Positions 7,321 to 14,030 of a stretch of 23,803 nt of DNA are shown in pieces. The first letter of the stretch is position 1, and the number at the start of each line of letters is the position of its first letter. This DNA is from an uncultured Eubacteriales bacterium (GTDB taxonomy: Bacteria; Bacillota; Clostridia; Oscillospirales; Oscillospiraceae): positions 1 to 23,803 of the forward strand of contig URCB01000026.1 of the NCBI GenBank assembly GCA_900546255.1, read 5' to 3'. A program made the translations under genes and the position numbers. Below the pieces are notes generated by a model, which saw only the letters and a program-made list of their open reading frames with translations, made no database searches and had not been told where the DNA came from.

Positions 7321-8604
7321 ATGTCCCTGATCGTAAAAGCGGGCAAAATGGGCAAGCGCGTCCTGAAAAAATTCTTGCCCGAGGAAAAGCACCATGTGAG
7401 CTACACCCGCCGCATTGAGCGGGTGCACACCAAGGAACGGGTGGTGGCCATGACCTTTGACGACGGCCCCATGGACCTGCCCTCCAGCCCCGATAAGTTT
7501 GGCGGCCGAGCGCTGACCGACTTGCTGCTGGACACGCTGCAGGAGTACCATGCCCTGGGTACCTTCGACGTGGTGGGGGACACCAGCGAAAACTACCCCG
7601 ACATGGCCGGCAAATCTGGCCAGGCCGACTGGGGCGGGGTGCGTTATGACCATTATCCCGACATCAACCAGGACGGCCGGGGAGGGGTGGTCCACAACGA
7701 CCGGCTGGTCCGCCGGATTTTGCACGAGGGGCACCAGATCACCAACCACGGGTACCGCCATGTCCTCTTTGGGAAAAAGCCCTTTGTCTACGGCAAGCGG
7801 GACCATTTCCACGGGCTGGACCCCGTGGTGGCCGACCTCACCCGGCTGCACACCCTTCTCCAGGAGACCTATGGCTATACCATGACCATGGGCCGCCCGC
7901 CCCACTATGTGGACAAGATTGAGGGGGGCTTTACCAGCTACGACGCCTACGACCAGATGGGCTACCTCTATTTAGCGGCTGCCTTTGACGGAGCCGGGTG
8001 GCTGCCCATCCATCACAATACCGTCCAGGAGTCCCTCCAGGCGGAGATTGCAGCCATGGTGGAGCCCATGAAGCGGGCCCTGGAGGCTGACCCCGATGCC
8101 TTGGCCGGGCAGATCATCTTCCAGAAGGACGGGTACAACATGAGCCGCCGCACCCCGGTGGCCTTCGGCCTAAAGCAGCAGCTGGAGCTCCTCCAGTCCT
8201 ACGGCTACCGGGTGGTTACGGTGGAACAGCTTATGGCCGACTACAGCCCCTTTGCAGATGTAGGCCGGGAGGAGCCTGGCTTTGAGAAACTGGTCGCCCT
8301 CCAAAAGACCCGGGGCATCGTCTTCTCGGACAACCGCCTGCGGCTGGACGACCCCATGACCTGGGGAGAGCTGGCCATGCTCCTGGCCCCCCGGGCAGAG
8401 GCCATCGGCCGCCGGGTGGCCAAGATTCGGGAGACCGGCACCCCCCAGCACGCCAACTGGGGCGCCATGGACTGGTGCGCCGAGCAGGGCATTTTAAAGT
8501 ACGCCATGGACCCCGACGGCACGGTGAGCAGCCTGCCCAGCGAGTTCTTCGGCCCAGCCAAGGACTATACCCGCCGCCAGGTCTATGCGGCCTATCGTGG
8601 ATAA
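7321..8604 (+). CDS. Polysaccharide deacetylase-like protein (CE4) with SLH-like tail
   Basis: CE4 enzymes remove N- or O-acetyl groups from chitin, peptidoglycan or other polysaccharides. In these 427 residues, motif 1 is MTFDDGP (D47, D48), motif 2 is NHGYRH (H143, H147), motif 3 is GRPPHY (R192), and a motif-4-like DGAGW lies at 223-227. The usual motif-5 leucine-histidine is not evident: IIFQKDG at 265-271 has Lys at that place. An unusual insert of about 90 residues with an Asp/Gly-rich segment separates motifs 1 and 2. The last ~115 residues contain two degenerate SLH-like units (FADV at 311 onward, then about 379-427). No signal peptide is visible at the N-terminus, which is odd for a wall enzyme. 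The start ATG has GAAAGGAG at 7304-7311. Confidence 0.85.
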   Translation: MSLIVKAGKMGKRVLKKFLPEEKHHVSYTRRIERVHTKERVVAMTFDDGPMDLPSSPDKFGGRALTDLLLDTLQEYHALGTFDVVGDTSENYPDMAGKSGQADWGGVRYDHYPDINQDGRGGVVHNDRLVRRILHEGHQITNHGYRHVLFGKKPFVYGKRDHFHGLDPVVADLTRLHTLLQETYGYTMTMGRPPHYVDKIEGGFTSYDAYDQMGYLYLAAAFDGAGWLPIHHNTVQESLQAEIAAMVEPMKRALEADPDALAGQIIFQKDGYNMSRRTPVAFGLKQQLELLQSYGYRVVTVEQLMADYSPFADVGREEPGFEKLVALQKTRGIVFSDNRLRLDDPMTWGELAMLLAPRAEAIGRRVAKIRETGTPQHANWGAMDWCAEQGILKYAMDPDGTVSSLPSEFFGPAKDYTRRQVYAAYRG

Positions 8605-8639
8605 CACCCCCAATGGGGGAGGAGATAGGAGGAAATCCC

Positions 8640-9419
8640 ATGGAAGAAGTTGTCACATTGCAGCTGGAGGCCCCACTGGCCCTGGTCACCCTGAACCGGC
8701 CCAAGAGCCTTAACGCCCTGAACAGCGAGGTCTACCGCCAACTCATTGCCATCCTTCGCCGGGTAGAGGGGATGGATACCATCAAGGCGGTCATCCTCAC
8801 CGGGGCGGGGGACAAAGCTTTCGCCGCCGGGGCGGACATTGCCCAGATGGTGCACGAGGATTCCATGGCCGCCAGACGCCTGTCCGGGCTGTGTCACGAG
8901 GCGGCGGGGCTGCTGGAAAACATGCGCCAGGTGACCATTGCCGCCGTCAACGGCTACGCCCTGGGGGGCGGATGTGAGCTCACACTGGCCTGTGACATCC
9001 GCATCGCCGCGGAGCAGGCCCGGTTTGCGCTGCCGGAGGTCACCTTGGGTATCATCCCCGGCGGGGGAGGGACCCAGCGGCTGGCCCGCCTCATCGGGGC
9101 CGGCCGGGCCAAGGAGATGATCTTCACCGGGGACCAGATCGATGCCCAGGAGGCCTGGCGGATCGGCCTGGTCAACCACGTGGTGCCCAAGGAGGACCTG
9201 CTGGAGGCCTGCCGGACCCTGGGCAAGAAGATCGCCTCCCGGGCCAGCTATGCGGTCTATCTGGCCAAAACGGCCATCAATTCCAGCCAGGAGATCGACC
9301 TGAAGAACGGCGCCCAGCGGGAGATGGATCTGATGGGCCTGGCCTTTGCCACCCACGACAAACAGGAGGGGATGGAAGCATTTTTGGCCCGGCGCCCCCC
9401 GGAATTTCAGGACTTTTAA
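8640..9419 (+). CDS. crt: Enoyl-CoA hydratase / 3-hydroxybutyryl-CoA dehydratase (crotonase)
   Basis: Crotonases hydrate trans-2-enoyl-CoA or dehydrate 3-hydroxyacyl-CoA, for example in butyrate formation. The 259-residue protein has the oxyanion-hole region (AGADIAQM, NGYALGGGCELTLACD) and the two glutamates of active hydratases, E113 and E133 (LPEVTLGIIPGGGGTQRL), spaced 20 residues apart as in well-studied enzymes. The start ATG has AGGAGG at 8627-8632 (7 nt). It starts 35 bp after the deacetylase-like stop with no terminator between, so it may be read from the same promoter although it seems functionally unrelated. No other butyryl-CoA pathway genes are nearby. The symbol reflects the best-known family member; other short-chain crotonase roles remain possible. 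Confidence 0.92.
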   Translation: MEEVVTLQLEAPLALVTLNRPKSLNALNSEVYRQLIAILRRVEGMDTIKAVILTGAGDKAFAAGADIAQMVHEDSMAARRLSGLCHEAAGLLENMRQVTIAAVNGYALGGGCELTLACDIRIAAEQARFALPEVTLGIIPGGGGTQRLARLIGAGRAKEMIFTGDQIDAQEAWRIGLVNHVVPKEDLLEACRTLGKKIASRASYAVYLAKTAINSSQEIDLKNGAQREMDLMGLAFATHDKQEGMEAFLARRPPEFQDF

Positions 9420-9445
9420 CCCGGGGCCTGACAAAGTGCACAATA

Positions 9446-9483
9446 GGGAACCCCTTGTGCCGCAAGGGGTTCCCCGTTTTTTT
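9446..9483 (+). terminator. Rho-independent terminator after crt
   Basis: GGGAACCCCTT (9446-9456) pairs with AAGGGGTTCCC (9464-9474). A C-G step and a run of seven T follow. It lies about 27 bp after the crt stop and closes the five-gene run from 4195. Confidence 0.92.
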
Positions 9484-9679
9484 CTCAGCAATGGCCTAGA
9501 AAATGGGGCTAAATTTTGTGAACGGTAACAAAATTGCGCCAAAAAGGTAACAAAATCGTTACAAATAGGGCCAAAGAAATGACAAAGCCGATAAAAAGAG
9601 TAACAATCAAAAACAAAATCTTGGACAATCCTGCCAAAGCCATCGCAGCTTTCCCTGAATTTTTCCCCAAAACGGGGAT
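9484..9679. promoter_or_regulatory. AT-rich region with phased GTAACAAAAT-type repeats
   Basis: This is the most AT-rich stretch of the window and carries no gene. GTAACAAAAT occurs at 9525-9534 and 9547-9556, with related copies at 9558-9566 (GTTACAAAT), about 9579 (ATGACAAAG) and 9600-9607 (GTAACAAT). The starts are spaced 22, 11, about 21 and about 21 bp, close to helical turns. An 8-bp dyad, AATTTTGT (9512-9519) with ACAAAATT (9528-9535), overlaps the first copy. The pattern suggests a multi-site protein-binding region for the hydrolase gene downstream. Confidence 0.5.
9547..9563 (-). promoter_or_regulatory. WalR (YycF)-like direct repeat
   Basis: Read on the minus strand, the site is TGTAAC-GATTT-TGTTAC. 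This matches the WalR consensus TGTWAH-N5-TGTWAH known from B. subtilis, where WalRK controls cell-wall hydrolase genes. It lies about 117 bp upstream of the -35 of a cell-wall hydrolase gene. Orientation and distance are unusual for simple activation, so the regulator's identity is an inference. Confidence 0.45.
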
Positions 9680-9708
9680 TTGCCAAGGGGAGGGGTTTTG
9701 TGTATAAT
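9680..9708 (+). promoter_or_regulatory. Promoter of the cell-wall hydrolase gene
   Basis: TTGCCA (9680-9685) and TATAAT (9703-9708) are separated by 17 bp. The predicted start near 9715 leaves a GC-rich leader of about 137 nt before the ATG at 9852. Confidence 0.82.
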
Positions 9709-9714
9709 GCCTCC

Positions 9715-9851
9715 CGTCAAGCGCCGCCGGGCCCGAGAGAGAGACGGACCCGGCCAGAGGAACCACCAGGAGGCCCCTCTGAGATGCTGCCCCGGACGGG
9801 CGCTTGAGGCGGGGCGGCGGAGGGAACTCCGCGACGACAGGAGTTTGATTC
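9715..9851 (+). ncRNA. Structured 5' leader, candidate riboswitch or RNA thermometer
   Basis: A 9-bp stem, TCAAGCGCC (9717-9725) with GGCGCTTGA (9799-9807), encloses two hairpins: GCCGGG 9726-9731 with CCCGGC 9749-9754, and AGAGG 9756-9760 with CCTCT 9776-9780. Downstream, AACTCC (9825-9830) pairs with GGAGTT (9840-9845) and hides the AGGAG ribosome binding site. CGCCGCC (9722-9728) can instead pair with GGCGGCG (9813-9819), which excludes the outer stem. These alternatives look like a translation switch. Many wall-hydrolase genes carry c-di-AMP (ydaO) riboswitches, but I could not align the conserved ydaO blocks beyond a GAGGAACC fragment, so the class is left open. Confidence 0.55.
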
Positions 9852-10523
9852 ATGAGAAAGTTTTTGACTGCGACCTTGCTCTGCATGGCCCTGACGGTGA
9901 CCATGGTGCCGGCGGCCTTTGCAGCCGACACCGCCGACAGCAACTATACCACGTGCATGGCAGCCATCCAGGAGCAGAAGGTGATCCAGGACCAGGCCCA
10001 TCAGACGGCGGAATCGCTGCGCCAAAAGGGGTACGATGACAGCAGCGCCTACATCCAGGCTGCCCAGTCTACCTGGTGGGCGGCCCAGGACGAGATCGTG
10101 GCCTACCAGAAGCTGTCCCAGTACACCGACGAGGACATCCGGATCCTCACCACGGCGGTGTTCTATGAGGCCGGCCACACCACGGAGCAGCTGCGGGAGT
10201 ACGTGGCGCAGGTGGTGCTCAACCGGGTGGCGGACAGCCGCTTCCCGGATACGGTGAAGGGGGTCATCACCCAGCCCGGCCAGTATGCCACCAAGTATGC
10301 TACCCAGGCAGCCACTGATTCCATTAAGTCCGCCGACAGCCAGAATGGCACTTACTACTACGCCATGTGCGAGGCAGCGGTGAAGAAGGCCATGATGGGC
10401 CAGGTGGATATGCCCAGCAACGTGCTCTACCAGGCCAACTTCGCCCAGGGCAAGGGCGTGTGGCAGTCCGTGTACTTTAACAGCGGCTGGTATGCCAGCA
10501 CCAGTTACTTCTGCTACGGCTAA
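9852..10523 (+). CDS. Secreted SleB-type cell-wall hydrolase (Hydrolase_2)
   Basis: The protein probably cleaves peptidoglycan outside the membrane; SleB relatives are lytic transglycosylases used in spore germination or wall remodelling. It has 223 residues. A clear Sec signal peptide is seen (MRK, a hydrophobic core, then AAFAADT at about residues 19-25). A helical linker runs to about residue 95, and the hydrolase domain follows, beginning DIRILTTAVFYEAGH (with the E of YEAG as the likely catalytic acid) and continuing VVLNRVADSRFP. The domain ends with a Tyr-rich tail (SGWYASTSYFCYG). There is no LysM or SPOR binding domain. The start ATG has AGGAG at 9839-9843, which lies inside a hairpin. 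It is a single-gene unit between terminators. Confidence 0.9.
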   Translation: MRKFLTATLLCMALTVTMVPAAFAADTADSNYTTCMAAIQEQKVIQDQAHQTAESLRQKGYDDSSAYIQAAQSTWWAAQDEIVAYQKLSQYTDEDIRILTTAVFYEAGHTTEQLREYVAQVVLNRVADSRFPDTVKGVITQPGQYATKYATQAATDSIKSADSQNGTYYYAMCEAAVKKAMMGQVDMPSNVLYQANFAQGKGVWQSVYFNSGWYASTSYFCYG

Positions 10524-10528
10524 CCAAA

Positions 10529-10562
10529 CCTTCTGAAAACCGCCTCGCGGTTCTGCAGAAGG
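10529..10562 (+). terminator. Hairpin after the hydrolase gene
   Basis: CCTTCTG (10529-10535) pairs with CAGAAGG (10556-10562), and AACCGC (10538-10543) pairs with GCGGTT (10547-10552) inside it. There is no T tract, so it may protect the 3' end or act together with the next hairpin. Confidence 0.45.
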
Positions 10563-10579
10563 GGAGGCCCACGGAACCC

Positions 10580-10625
10580 AAAGCCCCCCTCCCTGGTGGT
10601 TGTACCACCGGGGAGGGGGGCTTTC
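10580..10625. terminator. Long bidirectional terminator-like hairpin
   Basis: AAAGCCCCCCTCCC (10580-10593) pairs with GGGAGGGGGGCTTT (10611-10624). GGTGG (10595-10599) pairs with CCACC (10605-10609) inside. It lies between convergent genes, the hydrolase (plus) and the VOC gene (minus), and can serve both. The T tracts are short. Confidence 0.7.
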
Positions 10626-10673
10626 CCTATGCCTGGCCGAGGCGGCCGGGCGGTTTTGTGGGGGGAGCGGACC

Positions 10674-11036
10674 TTACTTCGGGGGCAGAATCTCCAGGAG
10701 GTGCCCGTCGGGGTCCTGGATGAAGTAGATGCCCCCCGCCAGTTCATCGACGATGCGGCCCTCCGCCCGGTGACGGGCTTTCAGGGTCTCAAATTCCTTG
10801 GCGGTGACGGCTACGTGGGGGGTGTCGTCCCCCAGGCGGTAGGGTTGGGTGCGGGCGATCTCCTTGCACAGTTCCAGCTGGAAGGGGGTTTCGTTGTCCC
10901 CCAGAAAGACCAGGTGCCAGCCCCGGTCTTCCATGGTCATCTCCCGCTGGGGAACCAGGCCCAGGGCATCACGGTAAAAGGTAAGGCTGCGGTCCAAGTC
11001 CAGGACCCGAATGCAGACATGGCTCATGGTGGTCAT
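10674..11036 (-). CDS. Glyoxalase I-like VOC family protein
   Basis: The vicinal-oxygen-chelate fold is made of two beta-alpha-beta-beta-beta modules. The four metal ligands of glyoxalase I are all in place: H6, E55 (FQLELC), H74 (TPHVAV) and E115 (HLLEILPP). With 120 residues it matches small lactoylglutathione lyase-type proteins that detoxify methylglyoxal. Other VOC enzymes (dioxygenases, fosfomycin-resistance types) differ in their ligands, but the substrate, and the thiol used in a Firmicute, are uncertain. The start ATG (11036) has AAGGAGG 8 nt upstream (complement of 11045-11051). It is a single gene with its own promoter, convergent with the hydrolase gene. Confidence 0.88.
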   Translation of the reverse strand: MTTMSHVCIRVLDLDRSLTFYRDALGLVPQREMTMEDRGWHLVFLGDNETPFQLELCKEIARTQPYRLGDDTPHVAVTAKEFETLKARHRAEGRIVDELAGGIYFIQDPDGHLLEILPPK

Positions 11037-11068
11037 GGAAGTTTCCTCCTTATGGGGTTTCTACCAGC

Positions 11069-11097
11069 ATTGTAGCACAGGGCCGCCCGAGAGGCAA
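11069..11097 (-). promoter_or_regulatory. Promoter of the VOC gene
   Basis: On the minus strand, TTGCCT (11097-11092) and TACAAT (11074-11069) are separated by 17 bp. Transcription would start near 11062, giving a leader of about 25 nt. Confidence 0.8.
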
Positions 11098-11155
11098 CGG
11101 CGGCAGGTTTGGAAGAAATGGGGAAAACCCCCTATGCAAACCGGGGAAAATAGGG

Positions 11156-11170
11156 TATGATAAATATAAT
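11156..11170 (+). promoter_or_regulatory. Possible -10 region of the beta-CASP nuclease gene
   Basis: TATGAT (11156-11161) and TATAAT (11165-11170) both lie about 60-70 bp upstream of the start codon in a locally AT-rich spot. Neither has a good -35 at 16-18 bp, so the promoter is only tentative. Confidence 0.4.
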
Positions 11171-11226
11171 TGCGAAACCCGATCCCCGGCCCCGGCCGGG
11201 AGAGCGCGAACAGGGAGGGATACCCC

Positions 11227-12840
11227 ATGAAACTCACCTTTTTCGGGGCGGCCAAGGCCGTCACCGGCAGCTGCCACTGCCTGGAGGTGCAGGGCCGGAA
11301 GATCCTCATTGACTGCGGCCTGCAGCAGGGCAAGGACGAGCGGGACAATTCCGTGCTGGACTTTGCCCCCAACTATATTGACTATGTGATCGTCACCCAC
11401 GCCCACATTGACCACTCCGGCCGCATCCCCCTGCTGATCAAGGAGGGGTTCCAGGGGCAGATTGTCACCACCCGCCTCACGGCGCAGCTGATGTCGGTGA
11501 TGCTCCAGGACTCGGCCCACATCCAGGAGATGGACGCCCAGTGGAAGAACCAAAAGGGCAAGCGGGCCGGCCGGCCGCCGGTGGAGCCTCTGTACACAGT
11601 GGAGGACGCGGCCCAGGTGGCCGCCCACATCACCACGGCGGAATATGGCCAAATCGTGGACCTGTGCCCCGGGGTGAAGCTGCGGTTCGTGGACGCCGGC
11701 CACCTGCTGGGTTCGGCCAGCGTGGAACTGTGGCTGGAGGAGAACGGGGTGGAGAAAAAGATTGTCTTTTCCGGGGACATTGGCAACATCAACCAGCCCA
11801 TCATTCGGGACCCGGTCCCCCTCCAGGGGGCGGACTATGTGGTCATGGAGAGCACCTACGGGGACCGGAACCACAACCCCGTCACCTCCTACACCGCCGA
11901 ACTGGCCAAGATCATTGACGACACCTTCTCCAAGGGGGGCAACGTGATCATCCCCTCCTTTGCGGTGGGCCGCACCCAGGAGCTGCTCTACTTCATGCGG
12001 GAGATGAAGAAGGAGGGGATGGTGAAGAGCAACCCCGACTTCACCGTCTGCGTGGACTCCCCCCTGGCCAACGAGGCCACGAAGATTTTCTCCGGCGACC
12101 TCCGGGGCTACCTGGACGAGGAGGCCCTGGAGGTGGTGAAGGAGGGGGACAAGCTCTTCACCTTCCCCGGCCTGATGATGACCGAGAGCAGCGAGGAGTC
12201 CAAGCAGCTGAACCTGGACAAGTCCTCCAAGGTGATCATCTCCGCCTCGGGCATGTGCGATGCCGGGCGGATCCGCCACCACCTGAAGCACAACCTCTGG
12301 CGGGAGGAGTGCGCCATTGTCTTCGTGGGCTACCAGGGGGAGGGGACCCTGGGCCGCCACCTCCTGGACGGGGCCAAGCAGGTCCGCCTGTTCGGGGAGG
12401 AGATTGCGGTCAACGCCTCCATCTATAACTTCCAAGGCCTGTCCTCCCACGCGGACCGGAGCCACCTGCTTCAGTGGATCCAGGCGGTGAAGGACCCCGC
12501 CCCTCAGCAGGTCTTTGTGGTTCACGGGGACGCGCCTGTGACGGAGATCTTTGCCAACACCCTGCGGGAGATGGGCCTGTCTGCCCATGCCCCCCTGTAC
12601 GAGGAGGTCTTTGACCTGGCCGCCAACAAGATGCTGGCCGCCGGGGTGGAGCTGGCCCCCAAGAAGGGGAGCTTTACCTCCGATGGCAGCCGGCCCTCCA
12701 ACGCTTACCACGAGTTGGAGCGGGCGGCCATGGATCTGGTGGCCATCATCCATGCCAGCAAGGGCAGCCCCAACAAGGACCTCAAGAAGATGACCAACCA
12801 GCTGCGGGCGGTTATCGAGAAGTGGAACAGCGTGGGTTGA
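11227..12840 (+). CDS. Metallo-beta-lactamase/beta-CASP RNA nuclease (YSH1/CPSF73-like)
   Basis: Proteins of this group cut or trim RNA with two zinc ions. The 537-residue protein has the MBL fold with HAHIDHSG (H58, H60, D62, H63), SGDIGNINQPII, and VVMESTYGDRNH. A beta-CASP insert follows (VIIPSFAVGRTQELLYF, SASGMCDAGRIRHHL, GYQGEGTLGRHL). The C-terminal metal motif is LSSHADRSHLLQWI, then VVHGD. It is the COG1236 type rather than RNase J, because it lacks the RNase J C-terminal domain and N-terminal pattern. A C-terminal tail of about 80 residues (Lys-rich end) follows. The start ATG has AGGGAGG at 11212-11218 (8 nt). It is monocistronic with its own terminator. The RNA targets are not known from context. 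Confidence 0.92.
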   Translation: MKLTFFGAAKAVTGSCHCLEVQGRKILIDCGLQQGKDERDNSVLDFAPNYIDYVIVTHAHIDHSGRIPLLIKEGFQGQIVTTRLTAQLMSVMLQDSAHIQEMDAQWKNQKGKRAGRPPVEPLYTVEDAAQVAAHITTAEYGQIVDLCPGVKLRFVDAGHLLGSASVELWLEENGVEKKIVFSGDIGNINQPIIRDPVPLQGADYVVMESTYGDRNHNPVTSYTAELAKIIDDTFSKGGNVIIPSFAVGRTQELLYFMREMKKEGMVKSNPDFTVCVDSPLANEATKIFSGDLRGYLDEEALEVVKEGDKLFTFPGLMMTESSEESKQLNLDKSSKVIISASGMCDAGRIRHHLKHNLWREECAIVFVGYQGEGTLGRHLLDGAKQVRLFGEEIAVNASIYNFQGLSSHADRSHLLQWIQAVKDPAPQQVFVVHGDAPVTEIFANTLREMGLSAHAPLYEEVFDLAANKMLAAGVELAPKKGSFTSDGSRPSNAYHELERAAMDLVAIIHASKGSPNKDLKKMTNQLRAVIEKWNSVG

Positions 12841-12889
12841 TCCCTTTCGAACCTGCTTTGACAACGTTTGGAAAAGAAACCGAGTGGAA

Positions 12890-12921
12890 GGCCGTCCGCC
12901 TTGGCGGACGGCCCTTTTTTC
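12890..12921 (+). terminator. Rho-independent terminator after the beta-CASP gene
   Basis: GGCCGTCCGCC (12890-12900) and GGCGGACGGCC (12903-12913) form a near-perfect palindrome followed by CTTTTTTC. It ends about 20 nt before the asparaginase start, so asparaginase expression may depend on readthrough or on a promoter I cannot see. Confidence 0.92.
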
Positions 12922-12941
12922 GAGAGAACGGGAGGAAACGC

Positions 12942-13946
12942 GTGAAAAAGATTTTGATGATTGGAACCGGGGGGACCATCGCCTCGGAGATGACAGAGGC
13001 CGGGCTGGCCCCGGGGATGGAAGGGGCAGATTTTCTCCGGTACGTCCCGGCGGTGGAGAAGCTCTGTCAGGTGGACCCCCTTCAGGTGTGCAACATCGAC
13101 TCCACCGACATGACCCCAGACCGCTGGCTGGACATTGCCCGGGCGGTGGAGGCGGGGTATGACCACTACGATGGCTTCGTCCTCTGCCACGGGACGGACA
13201 CCCTGGCCTACACGGCGGCGGCCCTCAGCTACCTCATCCAGGGCAGCCCCAAGCCCATCGTCCTCACCGGCAGCCAGAAACCCATCCACATGGACATCAC
13301 CGACTCCAAGACCAACCTCTGGGACAGTTTTGCCGTGGCCTGCGACGGCCGCCTGCCGGGGGTGACGGTGGTTTTTGGCGGGCGCATCCTCCTGGGAACC
13401 CGGGCCCGGAAAACCTATTCCAAGAGCTATGGGGCCTTCTCCAGCATCAACCACCCCATCCTGGGGGTGGTGCGGGAGGGGAAGGTGACCCCTTACCTCT
13501 GCCCCCAGGCCCAGGCCCGGCCCACCTTCTACCACGCTCTGGACCAGAAGGTCTCCCTGGTCAAGCTGGTGCCGGGGCAGTCCCCGGACTTCCTGGCCTT
13601 TGCCCTGGAGGCCAGCCACGGGGTGGTGGTGGAGAGCTTCGGCTCCGGCGGGCTCCCCGCCGGCCAGGCGGGGGGCTTTTACCCCCTGATTCAAAAAGCA
13701 GCTGCCCAGGGAAAGACGGTGGTCTTTACCACCCAGGTGCAGAATGAGGGCAGTGACCTGGGGGTTTACCAGGTGGGCCACGGCCTCAAGGCCCAGCCTG
13801 GAGTGCTGGAGGCCTACGACATGACCTTAGAGGCGGCCTATGCCAAACTCATGTGGGCCCTGGCCCAGACCCGGGACCAGGAAAAGGTGGCAGAACTGTT
13901 TGAGACCCCCGTGGCCCGCGACCTCCTGCTGGGCCCGATGGGGTAA
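12942..13946 (+). CDS. ansA: L-asparaginase, type I (cytoplasmic)
   Basis: The enzyme hydrolyses asparagine to aspartate and ammonia. The 334-residue length and lack of a signal peptide fit the type I cytosolic form. The first signature is GTGGTIAS (nucleophile T12), and the second is CHGTDTLAYTAAAL (T85, D86). TGSQKP follows (107-114), and a C-terminal domain holds ESFGSGGLPAG and FTTQVQNEGSDLGVYQVG. The start is GTG with GGGAGG at 12930-12935. Frame-compatible codons upstream run through the terminator of the previous gene, so they are rejected. No promoter is visible between that terminator and the start. Confidence 0.93.
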   Translation: MKKILMIGTGGTIASEMTEAGLAPGMEGADFLRYVPAVEKLCQVDPLQVCNIDSTDMTPDRWLDIARAVEAGYDHYDGFVLCHGTDTLAYTAAALSYLIQGSPKPIVLTGSQKPIHMDITDSKTNLWDSFAVACDGRLPGVTVVFGGRILLGTRARKTYSKSYGAFSSINHPILGVVREGKVTPYLCPQAQARPTFYHALDQKVSLVKLVPGQSPDFLAFALEASHGVVVESFGSGGLPAGQAGGFYPLIQKAAAQGKTVVFTTQVQNEGSDLGVYQVGHGLKAQPGVLEAYDMTLEAAYAKLMWALAQTRDQEKVAELFETPVARDLLLGPMG

Positions 13947-13956
13947 GGCCGTGTAG

Positions 13957-14001
13957 AGAAGAAAACGCGCGCCCAAATCCGAGCAGGATTTGGGCGCGCG
14001 T
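13957..14001 (-). terminator. Strong terminator for the GNAT gene, possibly bidirectional
   Basis: A 16-bp perfect stem (13965-13980 with 13986-14001) has a 5-nt loop. On the minus strand it is followed by TTTTCTTC, as expected for a terminator of the acetyltransferase gene. On the plus strand it follows the asparaginase stop but lacks a T tract. Confidence 0.88.
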
Positions 14002-14030
14002 CATGCAAAGGCCCTTTGGGGCCGGTTGGG

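Noticed and set aside
9715..9851. Firm c-di-AMP (ydaO) riboswitch call
   Set aside because: Gene context fits, but I could not find the conserved GGGGTGAA-like and CCCGACAGCTAAC-like blocks, so only a structured leader is reported.
9680..10039. 119-codon frame across the hydrolase leader
   Set aside because: It begins inside the promoter and overlaps the hydrolase signal peptide in another frame. Arg/Gly-rich composition marks it as a shadow.
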